64,000 bases of DNA from Hydrocarboniclastica marina (GTDB lineage: Bacteria; Pseudomonadota; Gammaproteobacteria; Pseudomonadales; Oleiphilaceae). The position numbers and the translations under genes are program-made. Positions 17,241 through 27,130 of this stretch are shown piece by piece (positions within the stretch are counted from its first letter, which is position 1; each line of letters begins with the position of its first letter). The stretch lies in NCBI RefSeq assembly GCF_004851605.1, contig NZ_CP031093.1, positions 186,001-250,000 of the forward strand, written 5' to 3'. Under the pieces are notes generated by a model, which was not told where the DNA came from, searched no databases, and was given only the letters and a program-made list of their open reading frames with translations.

Positions 17241-20200
17241 TCAGATTTGCTCCAGGTCTACTATTGAGCGGGATGGCTGCGCTGCATCAGCCTCGTTGGC
17301 AGCGCGCCCACCGAACAGCGCTTTGACGTCCTCCAGAATCAGATAGACGCAAGGCACCAACAGCAACAGAATCGCCGTCGCCACCAGAATGCCGAAGCCC
17401 AGGCTGATAGCCAAGGGGATCATGAAGCGCGCCTGGCGGGAGGTTTCGAAGATCATGGGCGCCAGTCCGCCGAAGGTGGTCATTGTCGTCAACAGAATGG
17501 GGCGGAAGCGTCTCACCCCCGCGAGATAGATGGACTCAAGCGCGCTCAAGCCCTCTTGTCGGCGGCGGTTGGCATAATCGATCATGACCAGGGAATCGTT
17601 GACCACAATACCGCCCAGGGCAATCATGCCCATGATGCTGATCAGGCTTAAGCTATAGCCCATTACCACATGGCCGAGAATGGCACCGACCACGCCGAAG
17701 GGAATGGCAAACATAATAATCAGCGGTTGACTGTAACTACGGAACGGGATGGCCAGGAGGGCATAAATGCCCAGCAGGGCGAGCGTTACCGACTGGAAAA
17801 AGCTGTCGACAGCGTCGCGCATGTCGGCCTGGCGCCCCTCGAAACTGTAGGCGAGCCCGGGAAAATCTTTTTGCAATGCCGGCATCAGCTTGTCGGTCAG
17901 CGTCGCCAGTACCTGGTTGGTTTGTCCTACCGGCTCCACGTTGGCGCTGACAGTCAGAGTGCGACGGCCATCCTGGCGGGAAATACTGCTGAGCGCGCGG
18001 CCAGGCACGATATCCGCGACTTCCGCCAGCGGTACATATTTGCCTTGGGGCGTCTGCAGCATGAAGCCTTCAATCATGACTTCGCTCTGCTTCTCGCCGC
18101 CTGGCAGACGGACCCTCACTGTGACCTCGTTACGCCCGCGTAGCAACGTCAGTGCTTCTTCGCCCAACACGGCGGCCCGGACCTGGCGGCCAAGGTCATT
18201 TGCGCTAAGACCCAGTGCCGTGCCGGTTTCATTGAGCGTAAGACTCCACTGACGCTTGCCGGGCTGGTAGCCGTCATCGACATCGCTGACACCGGCAACG
18301 GTTTCCAGCCGCTCCGCCAGCGCCTGGGAAGCCGCCGCCAGTACTTCCGTGTCGGGATGGCTGATATCAACCGTAACCGCAGCCCCGCCCCCCGGGCCGC
18401 CACGGTCAGATGAGAAACGCACGTAATCGACACCGGTTACCGGTCCTGTCACGGCACGCCAACGCTGGGCGAACTCGCCCGTAGACAGGGGCCGCAGGTC
18501 CGGTGGTGTGAGGTAGACGCGCACCTCAACCGTTGAGCCCTCGATTTCCGCGTATATGCCCTGGCTCAGATCATCGCCACCGGTCTGGTCAATCAGTTCC
18601 TGGGCCGCCCCAACCAGCTGGTCGCGCACCCGCGTCAATTCGCTCATGGGCGTGCCTTCGGCCATTACCGCTGTAGCCTCTGCCTGGTCGTTCTCAACCC
18701 GCGGCATCAGGGTGAAGCCCAGCCGGCCACTGAAGGCATAGGACAACGTGACCACAAGGATGGCGACGCAACAGGCGACCGTGAAATAGCGCACGCGGAT
18801 TGCCCGGGACAGGAAAGGACCGTACACCCTCTCTACCAGTCGGGAAAAACCGTTGCTGAACGTCTGCTGGATGCGGTGCAGGCGCGCTGTGATCGGGTTG
18901 CTATGCCTGTCGCGCACATGGCCCAGGTGCGCCGGCAGAATCACCAGTGCCTCAAGCAGTGAGATGGCGAACACCGTGCTCACAACCGCTGGAATCACCG
19001 CCCAGAGCTGGCCAAAACCACCGGGCATGAACATGAGCGGCATGAAGGCCACAATGTTTGTCAGCACTGCGAAAATGATCGGTACGGAGATCTCCCGGGC
19101 ACCTAGCACGGCGGCTTCGGCAAAGCTGTACCCGCGCTGGCGGTACTCATAGATGTTTTCCCCGGCGACAATGGCATCGTCCACGACAATCCCGAGCGCG
19201 ACAATAAAGGCGAACAGCGAGATCATATTGATCGATACGCCCATGCCAGGCAGAAACAGAAGCGCGCCCAGAAATGAAGTGGGAATCCCGACCGTTACCC
19301 AGAACGCCAGTTTGAATTCAAGAAACAGGGTCAGCAGTAAAAACACCAGAAGCAGCCCCAGAAAACCGTTTTGCAGGAGCAATTGCAGGCGTTGCTGATA
19401 GACTTCCGAGCGATCGCTCTGGACTGCGTACTGGAGCGCTGGGGGATACTCCCGCATGATTTCAGGCAGGGCCTCGCGCACGGCCTTCGATACGCTCTGG
19501 GGTGTCTGTTCGCCCACTCTCAGCACGCCGATTTCCAGCGCGGGGTAGCCATTGAAGGTTGAGATTTCCTCCCGCTGGACTTCAAAACCGTCGCGCAGGG
19601 TTGCGATATCGCCTAGTCGAATCAGGGTGCCATCGGCACCGGTCACCACGGGCACGCTGGCGAAACCTTGGGCGTCTTCCCGACGGCTGTGGACCTGCAA
19701 TAGCAGATCACCGCTGACCGTTTCTACCGAGCCGGCCGAGCGATCCCGGGCGTTAACGGAAACGGCCGCCGCAACTTGCTCGAAACTCAGCCCCAGGCGC
19801 CTGAGCTGGCTTTCGTCGATTTCAATGTGAATTTCGCGGGCGGGTACAGACTCGAGCTCGGCTCGAGTAATTTCGGGCAGCAGCAGAAGCCGGTCGAGAA
19901 TCTGTTCGCTGGCGTTTCGCAGCGTCTGATCACTCACGTCGCCGTAGATGACCAGATCCAGCACATCCGGATACCACCGGTGAAGCGTTACGCTTGGCTG
20001 TTCGGCGTTATCCGGAAAGGTCTCGATACGATTGACCTGCTGCTCGACGTCCTGATAGACCTGTTGCGTTTGAGCGCCGGTTACGAGCTCAAGCGTAACC
20101 TGACCGCTGCCCTCCCGGGCTACTGACGAGATCTGCTCAATACCCGGGATGCCGCGTACGGCTTCCTCAATCGGGAGTATTACGCCCTGTTCGATCTGTT

Positions 20201-20381
20201 CAGGTGTTGCGCCAGGGTAAGACACGGCGACACTGATGGAGTCGACCTGGAATTCCGGGAAAACCTCCTGGGTTATCTTTGTGCTCATGAAGATCCCGCC
20301 GAAGATCAGCACGATCATTAGCAGGTTGGGGCCGACCCTGTGGCCAACGATATGATCGAGCCAGCCTTTGGGGTCAGCCAT
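17241..20381 (-). CDS. RND-family efflux pump, inner-membrane permease
   Basis: A 1046-residue resistance-nodulation-division transporter with the usual duplicated layout: TM1, a large periplasmic loop, a block of helices, a second loop and a second block. The TM4 proton-relay aspartates are in ALGIVVDDAIVAGENIYEYR, and the matching second-half helix contains GIVVNDSLVMIDYANRRR. Length matches the AcrB/HAE class (about 1020-1060). The ATG at 20381 overlaps the adaptor's stop by eight bases; a GTG two codons earlier is possible. It is the last gene of an outer-membrane factor, adaptor and pump operon. The substrate is unknown; no regulator gene adjoins. Confidence 0.93.
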   Translation of the reverse strand: MADPKGWLDHIVGHRVGPNLLMIVLIFGGIFMSTKITQEVFPEFQVDSISVAVSYPGATPEQIEQGVILPIEEAVRGIPGIEQISSVAREGSGQVTLELVTGAQTQQVYQDVEQQVNRIETFPDNAEQPSVTLHRWYPDVLDLVIYGDVSDQTLRNASEQILDRLLLLPEITRAELESVPAREIHIEIDESQLRRLGLSFEQVAAAVSVNARDRSAGSVETVSGDLLLQVHSRREDAQGFASVPVVTGADGTLIRLGDIATLRDGFEVQREEISTFNGYPALEIGVLRVGEQTPQSVSKAVREALPEIMREYPPALQYAVQSDRSEVYQQRLQLLLQNGFLGLLLVFLLLTLFLEFKLAFWVTVGIPTSFLGALLFLPGMGVSINMISLFAFIVALGIVVDDAIVAGENIYEYRQRGYSFAEAAVLGAREISVPIIFAVLTNIVAFMPLMFMPGGFGQLWAVIPAVVSTVFAISLLEALVILPAHLGHVRDRHSNPITARLHRIQQTFSNGFSRLVERVYGPFLSRAIRVRYFTVACCVAILVVTLSYAFSGRLGFTLMPRVENDQAEATAVMAEGTPMSELTRVRDQLVGAAQELIDQTGGDDLSQGIYAEIEGSTVEVRVYLTPPDLRPLSTGEFAQRWRAVTGPVTGVDYVRFSSDRGGPGGGAAVTVDISHPDTEVLAAASQALAERLETVAGVSDVDDGYQPGKRQWSLTLNETGTALGLSANDLGRQVRAAVLGEEALTLLRGRNEVTVRVRLPGGEKQSEVMIEGFMLQTPQGKYVPLAEVADIVPGRALSSISRQDGRRTLTVSANVEPVGQTNQVLATLTDKLMPALQKDFPGLAYSFEGRQADMRDAVDSFFQSVTLALLGIYALLAIPFRSYSQPLIIMFAIPFGVVGAILGHVVMGYSLSLISIMGMIALGGIVVNDSLVMIDYANRRRQEGLSALESIYLAGVRRFRPILLTTMTTFGGLAPMIFETSRQARFMIPLAISLGFGILVATAILLLLVPCVYLILEDVKALFGGRAANEADAAQPSRSIVDLEQI

Positions 20382-21741
20382 GAGCACGCACCCCTGCGTC
20401 TGTCGCTTCGGCGCCGGAATCAGCGCGGTCTACCGAAGGCGGCCCGTCGCTCGCGGCGCTGTCAGTGTGCGCTTCTGTGCGCAACGGCATACCCTCGGCG
20501 GGTGTCGACAGACGGCTGGTGATGACGCGGTCGCCGGCGTCCAGGCCGGCGCTGATGAGGACCGCGTTATCATCGCGGTAGAGAACTTCCACGGGTCGGA
20601 TCTCAAGCGCATCGTCATCATTCATGACCCACACGCTGTTGCCCTCCCGCAACCATCGGGGCTCAAGCACGAAGACATCGCTAAAGCGCCTTCCTTCAAT
20701 GTCCGCGCGCATGAAAGAGCCGAGTAGCAACTGCGGCTCGCGTTTTCCGGGAAAGGCTTCTTCCTGCAGCGCCAGCGGGTCGTCAACCGCGACCAGTACA
20801 CGGGCCAGATTACCTTCAGCTTCGAGCTCCTGCAGCACCCGAACAACGTACCCCGGGCGAGTTTCGCCCGGGCGCCAGACCCCGGGATGACTTAACTGAA
20901 CCTGCGCCGGCTCGCGTCCACCAGGCGATGTGTCCAGCCAGCCCAGGCGGTCAGCGCCTACGAGCACTTCTATCCACCAGGTTTTTACCCCGACCAGGCG
21001 GGCCAGCTCCGTGCTGGTGCTGACCTGGGAGCCGAGTGCCACGGATCGACCCGTAACGAGCGCGTCAAAAGGCGCCTTCACCGTTGCGCGCTCAAGGTCC
21101 AGGCGCGCTTCGGCCAGTCGGGCTTCAGCGGCCTCCACCGCGGCACGGGCAATGCGCAATTGTGGCCGTCGCAGCACCAGATTCTCTGCCTCGCCGAGGC
21201 TCGACTGACCGCCTCGGGCGCTGGCATCTTCGGTGAGCAGTTCGAATTCACGACGCGCTATGGCCTGCTGGCCCTGTTCCAGTGCCAGGTTGGCTTCGGC
21301 TTCGGCCAATGCACTCTCGGCCTGCGTCACGGCAGATAGATAAGAAAGGTCCTCCAGCTTCAGCAGCTGTTCACCTGCCTCGACTGTAACCCCGGGCTCG
21401 AGCCGCGGTGACAGGGCCTCGACGGCGCCGCTGACCTGGGCCTGTATGGACAGGCTGCGGGAGGGTATCAGTGTGCCCCAGCCGGTGATTATGGGCTGAT
21501 AATCCTGCAGCTGTGGCACCGCCACGTCGACCAGGCGAGCCTCCCGCTCGGGGGTGGGGCGGGACCCGGCAATAGGCGCGGTCTGAAGGAATGAGCGAGC
21601 AATAAACACCGCGACCACCAGGACCAGCAGTGCAACCAGACCCTGGATAATATAAGCCCGCCGGGAGCGCGGACCATCGGCGCTGTGGGGGCTCGGCAGG
21701 GTTTCATCTGATTCGGTCATGGGTTCAGTCTCGGGAGTCAT
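20374..21741 (-). CDS. RND efflux periplasmic adaptor (membrane fusion protein)
   Basis: A 455-residue HlyD/AcrA-type adaptor. One N-terminal helix (about 29-50) anchors it, followed by a lipoyl-like half (LSPRLEPGVTVEAGEQLLKLED), an alpha-hairpin of roughly residues 115-195 rich in A/E/L heptads, the second lipoyl half (ATVKAPFDALVTGRSVALGSQV) and beta-barrel and membrane-proximal domains (ISAGLDAGDRVITSRLSTPAEGM). It links the pump to the outer-membrane channel. It overlaps the upstream outer-membrane gene by 17 bases if the first ATG is used; a second ATG at 21720 would remove the overlap and shorten the protein by seven residues. Confidence 0.9.
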   Translation of the reverse strand: MTPETEPMTESDETLPSPHSADGPRSRRAYIIQGLVALLVLVVAVFIARSFLQTAPIAGSRPTPEREARLVDVAVPQLQDYQPIITGWGTLIPSRSLSIQAQVSGAVEALSPRLEPGVTVEAGEQLLKLEDLSYLSAVTQAESALAEAEANLALEQGQQAIARREFELLTEDASARGGQSSLGEAENLVLRRPQLRIARAAVEAAEARLAEARLDLERATVKAPFDALVTGRSVALGSQVSTSTELARLVGVKTWWIEVLVGADRLGWLDTSPGGREPAQVQLSHPGVWRPGETRPGYVVRVLQELEAEGNLARVLVAVDDPLALQEEAFPGKREPQLLLGSFMRADIEGRRFSDVFVLEPRWLREGNSVWVMNDDDALEIRPVEVLYRDDNAVLISAGLDAGDRVITSRLSTPAEGMPLRTEAHTDSAASDGPPSVDRADSGAEATDAGVRAHG

Positions 21742-23188
21742 CGGCTTGTTGTGTCCAGTATCCGGCCAGAGCCCTGTTCAGAGCCACACGGTCCTGCATG
21801 AGTTCATAGGCAAGCGCGACGCGCTGCCGCTCGAGGGACTGCACGCTGGTGAGGGTCGACAATACATCGAGGTAAGCAGCAGCCCCCTGGCGATAACGGA
21901 ATGTCAGTTGCTCCAGGGCTGCCTGCGCCAGCTCCAGCTGAACCTCAAGATGGGCCAGCATGCCCTGATCCCGCCTCTCGGCTAACAGTGCGGACTCCAC
22001 TTCCTGCAGACCTTCCAGTACCGTCTGCCGGTAATCGGCCAGGGCCAGGTCGCGCGCCGCGCCGGCTTGCTCCACCTGAGCCCGCAGGTTACCACCATCA
22101 ATCAGGGGGGCGGTCAGACCGGCAGTGAGGGACGCCAGCCAGTTCTCGAAAAGCGCACCCGGGCGACTGGCGGTGGTTTCCAGGTCCACGCCCAGGTTCA
22201 GTCTTGGATACTGGGCGCTGACCGCACGGGCGAGAGCTGCATCAGCCGCTTCAAGGCGGGCAAAGGCTGCCTGGATATCAGGCCGCTGCTGCAGCCACAG
22301 TAGTGGTACGCCGGTAGCCGGGAGCGGCGGCAGCATGGGCTCGGTTCGGGCGCCGGGCTCGATCTTTCTGGTCGGTGTCTGGCCCGTCAGTATGGCGATC
22401 TGCTGGGTCAGAAGCCCGGCCTGGGCCTGGCTCTGCAGCAGCTGGCTTTCAGTCTGGGAGACGAGCTGTTGTTGTCGAAGCAGCTCGTCGATGTCCGATT
22501 GGCCGTTCAGAAACCGTAGCCGGATCAGTTCGGCTATGCGTTGGTTGGTCCCCTTCTGATTGCTCAAGAGCTCAAACGTCGCGAGTTCCTGCTGCAGTTC
22601 GAAATAACGGTTTGCCAGCTCGGCCGTCAGGCTGATCGCGGCTGTGTGAAGGTCGTTTTCTACAGCGACCAGCTCGGCCTCGGCACTACGAACGCCCGCG
22701 TCGATGCGCCCCCAGAGATCAACCTCATAGGCTGCCGCGAGCCCGAGCCCGTATCGCTCGCTGGAAGCAGTACCATCGGCCCGGCTGACTCCCGCCTGGG
22801 CAGAGGCATCAAGTTTGGGGATGCGTTCCGCCCCAGCCTGCGCCGCCAGCGCCCGGGCTCTCGCTAGCCGGGCCTGGGCGGCTGCGAGGCTGAAATTGTC
22901 GGCAAGGGCCAGGGCTTCGAGGCGATCCAGCGCAGGGTCGTCGAATACCTGCCACCATTGCAACGGCAGCACCTGCTCGCCAGAAGCAGAAAATTGCGCC
23001 GGTAGCTCAATCGGCGCAAGGGGCGCCTCGGCGGGTGGCGCCCCGGCACAGGCCTGCAGTACCAGGGTCACGGCGGCCACGGCCAGCGCCGCTAGCATCC
23101 GTAGATGAACCAGGAACAGAGGACCAACGGGCGCAGGTGATGACGGGTTCACCGTCGAGGCAAAAGCTTCAGTTTTCGTGAGCGGCAT
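21725..23188 (-). CDS. NodT/TolC-family outer-membrane efflux lipoprotein
   Basis: A 487-residue outer-membrane factor with two OEP repeats (helical stretches about 95-290 and 320-470). A lipobox (LVLQACAG, cysteine near residue 47) follows a hydrophobic run, so the protein is likely a lipoprotein channel. The first ATG (23188) leaves 30 residues before the signal sequence; a start at the ATG at 23098 (MLAALAVAAV) gives a conventional signal peptide and may be the true one. It is the first gene of the efflux operon. Ends four residues after an aspartate-rich tail. Confidence 0.88.
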   Translation of the reverse strand: MPLTKTEAFASTVNPSSPAPVGPLFLVHLRMLAALAVAAVTLVLQACAGAPPAEAPLAPIELPAQFSASGEQVLPLQWWQVFDDPALDRLEALALADNFSLAAAQARLARARALAAQAGAERIPKLDASAQAGVSRADGTASSERYGLGLAAAYEVDLWGRIDAGVRSAEAELVAVENDLHTAAISLTAELANRYFELQQELATFELLSNQKGTNQRIAELIRLRFLNGQSDIDELLRQQQLVSQTESQLLQSQAQAGLLTQQIAILTGQTPTRKIEPGARTEPMLPPLPATGVPLLWLQQRPDIQAAFARLEAADAALARAVSAQYPRLNLGVDLETTASRPGALFENWLASLTAGLTAPLIDGGNLRAQVEQAGAARDLALADYRQTVLEGLQEVESALLAERRDQGMLAHLEVQLELAQAALEQLTFRYRQGAAAYLDVLSTLTSVQSLERQRVALAYELMQDRVALNRALAGYWTQQADDSRD

Positions 23189-23392
23189 AATGCAAGTGTT
23201 TCAAGTGGGACATGGCGTAAAAACATACCGGCGATAAAAAGGATACCGGGCGGATGCCGTCGAAGTGAGGAAACAATTAGGAAAGGGCTTCGACCGGAAA
23301 GGCAGCCTGTAGTTCGGCCCTGTGGCGGGAAAAGAGTTCGCATGGGCCGGGCAATCTGGCCCGGGCCCCATGCGGTACGGGCGTTAGTCCGG

Positions 23393-24379
23393 TCAGTCTG
23401 TGAGTTGCTTTTCCTGCTGCAGCCGTACGGCCTTTTTGGCTTGGCGCCGCTGCTCAATCACCGCCGCCGCCTCAGCACCAACATGGGCCTCGCCGCGCAG
23501 CCGCGCCAGCTGGATCTGGCGTTCGCGCTCGGCAAAACGCTGCTTCTGGGAGGCACTGGCCTTGTCGTAGCAATGGTGGCAACTGATGCCCCTCTGATAG
23601 AACTCGCTCTGCTTGTCGTCTTCTGTAATGGGCATGCGGCAGGCGTGGCACTGGTCGTAATTGCCGCGCTCCAGGTTCTGGTTGACGGTCACTCTGTCGT
23701 CAAAAACGAAACACTCCCCCTCCCAGAGCGACTCGCTGGCCGGAACGTCTTCCAGGTATTTGAGAATGCCGCCCTGCAGGTGGTAGACCTCGTCGAAGCC
23801 CTGCTCTTTGAGGTAGGCCGTCGATTTCTCGCAGCGTATGCCGCCGGTACAGAACATCGCAACCTTCTTGTGTCGCAAAGGGTCAAGATGCTCTTTCACG
23901 TAGTCGGGGAACTCCCGGAACGTTGCGGTTGCCGGATTCACCGCATTTCTGAAGGTGCCGATCTGAACCTCGTACTCATTACGGGTATCGATCAGAAGCA
24001 CTTCAGGGTCGGATATCAGGTCATTCCAGGCGTTTGGTTCAACGTAAGTACCGACACTGCGAAGGGGATCAATACCCTCAACGCCCAGGGTCACGATCTC
24101 GCGCTTGAGTTTGACTTTCGTACGCTTGAACGGCAGCTCATCCACATAGGAATGCTTGTAGTCGATCCCTTCAAATCGACTATCCCGACTGAGCCAGGAT
24201 TTCAGGTCAGCTATGGCGTCTTCGGTGCCTGCAACCGTGCCGTTTATCCCCTCCCGGGCCAGTAGCAGGGTGCCGCGGATACCGCGGGTCTCCATCAGGT
24301 CGCGCAACGGTTGGCGAAGAGCCTCGAAGTTTTCGAGGGCGGTAAACTTGTAAAGCGCGCACACCACAATGTGGGGCAT
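23393..24379 (-). CDS. trhO: tRNA uridine(34) hydroxylase TrhO (rhodanese-like)
   Basis: A 328-residue protein of the YceA/TrhO family. It has an N-terminal ferredoxin-like domain (about 1-95, with the conserved [10 protein letters not shown]), a rhodanese domain with DTRN at 131-134 and the active-site loop CTGGIRCEK (C177, C183), then a C-terminal cysteine-rich region (CHACRMP and CHHCYDK) that likely binds zinc. TrhO uses oxygen to make 5-hydroxyuridine at the tRNA wobble position. AGGAGG precedes the ATG. A convergent or long upstream frame on the other strand is only a shadow. It is monocistronic by spacing. Confidence 0.92.
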   Translation of the reverse strand: MPHIVVCALYKFTALENFEALRQPLRDLMETRGIRGTLLLAREGINGTVAGTEDAIADLKSWLSRDSRFEGIDYKHSYVDELPFKRTKVKLKREIVTLGVEGIDPLRSVGTYVEPNAWNDLISDPEVLLIDTRNEYEVQIGTFRNAVNPATATFREFPDYVKEHLDPLRHKKVAMFCTGGIRCEKSTAYLKEQGFDEVYHLQGGILKYLEDVPASESLWEGECFVFDDRVTVNQNLERGNYDQCHACRMPITEDDKQSEFYQRGISCHHCYDKASASQKQRFAERERQIQLARLRGEAHVGAEAAAVIEQRRQAKKAVRLQQEKQLTD

Positions 24380-24500
24380 AAGGCATCCTCCTGCAGGCCG
24401 GAGCGTAAATCCGGAGCGTTAAAATTGTGCGGATTTTAAACAATGGCGCCGGCGGAGGCCAGTGCCAATAGCCCGTCGCTTGTCGCCGCCAGGCCCGAGC

Positions 24501-26159
24501 CTACGGCTCGGCTTTGAGCGCGGTAGCCACCGCTGTATCGCGGTTGAGGCTATCGCTGCGGAAATGGATGGTGCCGTCGCTATCAGCCCAGCTAGTCAGG
24601 TACTGCACGTGAAGCGGAACCGGCTGCTCCATATAATGGGTTTCGGATTGGGGAGGCTCGTCCTCCCCCGCATGCGTTTTCTGGCGGGTCCAGCCCTGCT
24701 GGTGCTTGAGCAGGCCGTCGACCAGTTCTGCAGCGGCTTCGACCTGAATACAGCCGAACGTCGTCTCTGTCATTGTGCTCAGGACTCCGGCAGACGGTGC
24801 ACCGTGTAGCAGGGGGCCGCTGCCCATAGCGGACATGAATTTGACCTCGCCCAGAGCATTCTCGCGCCCGGGGGGCTGGACCAGGCGGCTGCCTGTAGCC
24901 GGCTCTGAAGCCCAGTCTTCTGCCGTGACATCCCGTTTCGACAGGCTCATACCCCAGCCCTTGTGCAGTTCGACGGGCAGTTGGGTGAGTTGGCCGCGTT
25001 TACGCAACGCCGAAAGCAGCGCAAAGTTCGGATTGTCTGGTCCGACCGACCATTCAGGGTTCAGCACCAGGTAGTGGATGTGGTCACTGAATACTGGTCG
25101 GTTCTGGCATGCGGTCGTCAGACGTGCCGGCGAGCTGAGCAGGATCTGGCCGTTACTCACAAGGTCGAGTCTCTGGTCGGCCGCGTTGACCCGGATATGG
25201 GGGTCGCCCAGGCGCTCGGGCAACCAGCGCCATCGCTCCATGTTGACCTCTATCTGTGCTAATCGGTCCTGAAGGGGCGTGTTAAGCGCTGCAATAGTAG
25301 CCGATCCGATCAGACCGTCCGCCTGGAGGCCGTGCCGTGCCTGAAACCGGCTCACTGCCGCAAGTAGATCGGTTTCGTAGGTGGGTGGGCGACTGGCTGC
25401 AGGGGATTCTGTCTGGCGCGCCGCAAGATCGCCGAGCGCAACAAGCCGGGCACGTATAAGAGGCAGCCGGCTGTCGCTTTCGCCAGGTCGGATGAGCGGG
25501 CCGGTATCGATCAGGGGCCAATCCCTGCGGTCCAGGAGCTCGAGCATGCGCTGGCGCTCCTGGCGCAGCTGCTGGTATTCGGCCTGGCTCGGCCGGAACG
25601 TATTCAGGAGGGCTGCTACCGAGCCGGTTTCCACCGCCTGGGCCAATAGCGGTGCCATCTCTAGCCCATGGCGATCAGCCTGCCACTGTGCCTGCAGCGT
25701 TCGTGGGTCGACTTTGCCGGCTAGCAGGTGCGACCCGAGCATGAGGAAGGCATCAGATAAGAGTAGATCGAGGTCTGCCTTTGCCGCAGCCGGTGCGCTC
25801 AGCGTCAGCGCCTGCATCATCTGGCTCAGGGCCTGCTGATGATAGTCGCGTGGATGCAGACCTTCAGTGCCGGTGTTGTCGATGGTCTGCAACAGCTCGA
25901 GCGCCTCGGGTGTCAGCCGGTTGTCTGCGAACCACGCAAGCTTGAAGCCACGGTCCTGATAGAAAGCGCGCAATGCGTTCACGGCGAGCAGGCGTCTGGA
26001 ACCGGCATCGACAGCAAAGCCCGACGCCATCGCTTCGACACGGCGGCGGACCTCTTCACGGCTGTCATCAGAAGCAAGCCCAGAAACACTGAAGCTGAGC
26101 AGGGCGATAAACACCCACAATCTCCGGGTTAGTCTTGCGACATGATGCATAGGAACCAC
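24501..26159 (-). CDS. L,D-transpeptidase-like protein (LdtD/YcbB architecture) with altered catalytic motif
   Basis: A 552-residue secreted protein: signal sequence ending near GLAS-DD (about residue 30), a scaffold region, a peptidoglycan-binding domain with the pattern AVSRFQARHGLQADGLIGSATIAALN (about 265-295) and a C-terminal YkuD domain. The catalytic region has H452 in LLHGAP and C470 in TTFGCIQV. In E. coli LdtD/YcbB-type enzymes the motif is S-x-G-C-[IV]-R; here the serine is phenylalanine or threonine in register and the arginine is glutamine. The GTG start at 26159 is preceded eight bases earlier by AGGAG. It probably forms 3-3 cross-links or attaches proteins to the wall, if active. 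Confidence 0.85.
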   Translation of the reverse strand: MVPMHHVARLTRRLWVFIALLSFSVSGLASDDSREEVRRRVEAMASGFAVDAGSRRLLAVNALRAFYQDRGFKLAWFADNRLTPEALELLQTIDNTGTEGLHPRDYHQQALSQMMQALTLSAPAAAKADLDLLLSDAFLMLGSHLLAGKVDPRTLQAQWQADRHGLEMAPLLAQAVETGSVAALLNTFRPSQAEYQQLRQERQRMLELLDRRDWPLIDTGPLIRPGESDSRLPLIRARLVALGDLAARQTESPAASRPPTYETDLLAAVSRFQARHGLQADGLIGSATIAALNTPLQDRLAQIEVNMERWRWLPERLGDPHIRVNAADQRLDLVSNGQILLSSPARLTTACQNRPVFSDHIHYLVLNPEWSVGPDNPNFALLSALRKRGQLTQLPVELHKGWGMSLSKRDVTAEDWASEPATGSRLVQPPGRENALGEVKFMSAMGSGPLLHGAPSAGVLSTMTETTFGCIQVEAAAELVDGLLKHQQGWTRQKTHAGEDEPPQSETHYMEQPVPLHVQYLTSWADSDGTIHFRSDSLNRDTAVATALKAEP

Positions 26160-26535
26160 ATCGATAACTCCTGCAGTGGTGGAACCCTGACTCGGCCGAT
26201 GCGCGGGCCGCAGTAGCTTGGCAAATCATACGGACGGTCCATGTTACCCAAGAACCCGACAGGGCGCAGCGTGTATAGGACTGTTCTATGGCCCGTTACC
26301 GGTTTTTGATTGTCTTATATACGCCTCGTCGCTTAAGGGGCTTGCCATCATCGAAATTGCGTGTATTATTCGAAGTGTTGGATAGATTCAGAACAGCGTA
26401 TCTCATCAATAAGACGTACCGCCTCGCAGTAGAGTAGAAGTGTCCCGTCCTGTTTTTGATTAAGCTAACTCTGTATTTTTCAGCTATCGCCCTCCGGGGT
26501 AATTATATATTTGTTATTTTCAGGATTTTTAAGAT
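26160..26535. other. Long intergenic leader region before the cold-shock gene
   Basis: This 376-base stretch between the divergent L,D-transpeptidase and cold-shock genes is relatively AT rich in its right half. No ORF of credible composition is present. A long 5' leader is usual for cspA-type genes and the right 150 bases could be one, but I could not fix a confident promoter or cold-box. AGGA lies about ten bases before the cold-shock ATG. Confidence 0.4.
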
Positions 26536-26742
26536 ATGTCTACATCTACCGGTACCGTAAAATTCTTCAACGAAGCCAAAGGTTTTGGTTTCATCACCCA
26601 GGAATCTGGTCCTGACGTGTTTGTACACTACAGTGCAATCACTGGTTCAGGCTTCAAGACCCTGGCAGAAGGCCAAAAGGTCGAGTTTACCGTTACTCAG
26701 GGCGCTAAAGGTCCTCAGGCGGAAAACGTCGTAGGCCTCTAA
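26536..26742 (+). CDS. Cold-shock domain protein (CspA family)
   Basis: A 68-residue single cold-shock domain with both RNA-binding motifs: KGFGFIT (RNP1) and VFVHYS (RNP2). Such proteins bind single-stranded RNA and melt secondary structure. The gene has its own strong terminator. Family members may be cold-induced or constitutive; sequence alone does not tell which. Length and composition are standard. Confidence 0.95.
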   Translation: MSTSTGTVKFFNEAKGFGFITQESGPDVFVHYSAITGSGFKTLAEGQKVEFTVTQGAKGPQAENVVGL

Positions 26743-26766
26743 GTCACAACGTGGCTTAATGGCTAG

Positions 26767-26785
26767 GCGGCTCCGAAAGAGCCGC
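26767..26785 (+). repeat. Small hairpin after the cold-shock gene
   Basis: A seven-base-pair stem GCGGCTC/GAGCCGC with a CGAAA loop, 24 bases after the stop codon and just before the main terminator. It may stabilise the 3' end of the mRNA. Confidence 0.4.
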
Positions 26786-26797
26786 AAAGTATTGAAG

Positions 26798-26827
26798 AAA
26801 GGGACAGCCAAGGCTGTCCCTTTCTTA
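26798..26827 (+). terminator. Rho-independent terminator of the cold-shock gene
   Basis: AAAGGGACAGCC pairs with GGCTGTCCCTTT across a tiny AA loop (in practice an 11-base-pair stem with a CAAG loop) and is followed by CTTATGG. The sides end in A-tract and T-tract, so it could terminate in either direction. Confidence 0.8.
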
Positions 26828-27130
26828 TGGCGTGACTCTGGTGACTTCTTGCGGTTATCGTCCAGGCCAAGCCGAACAGAGCGAGTATCAGGCATTCGCG
26901 AGAAGTATCCCGCCACCCGTCTTTACCGGCAGTACGGCACTGCAGTTATAGGGCTGCTTTGTCCACTCTCCCCCTTCTAACCAAGGTTTCTTGGCGCTGC
27001 CCGGTGCGAATTACAGCCAACTGCCCTGTCTGTATCACGTCAGCAAACCCGATGACTTTAGCTGTTTGCTACCGGTGTGAGGTATGTTAGTCATTCATAT
27101 TGGTGCAAAAGCTATGTAGGAGCGAAGCTC

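Larger units (their letters stand above)
26743..27130. other. Intergenic region after the cold-shock gene
   Basis: Besides the hairpins at 26767 and 26798, I see no gene or recognisable RNA in these 388 bases. The right end carries AGGAG at 27118-27122, the ribosome site of the next gene. Confidence 0.45.
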
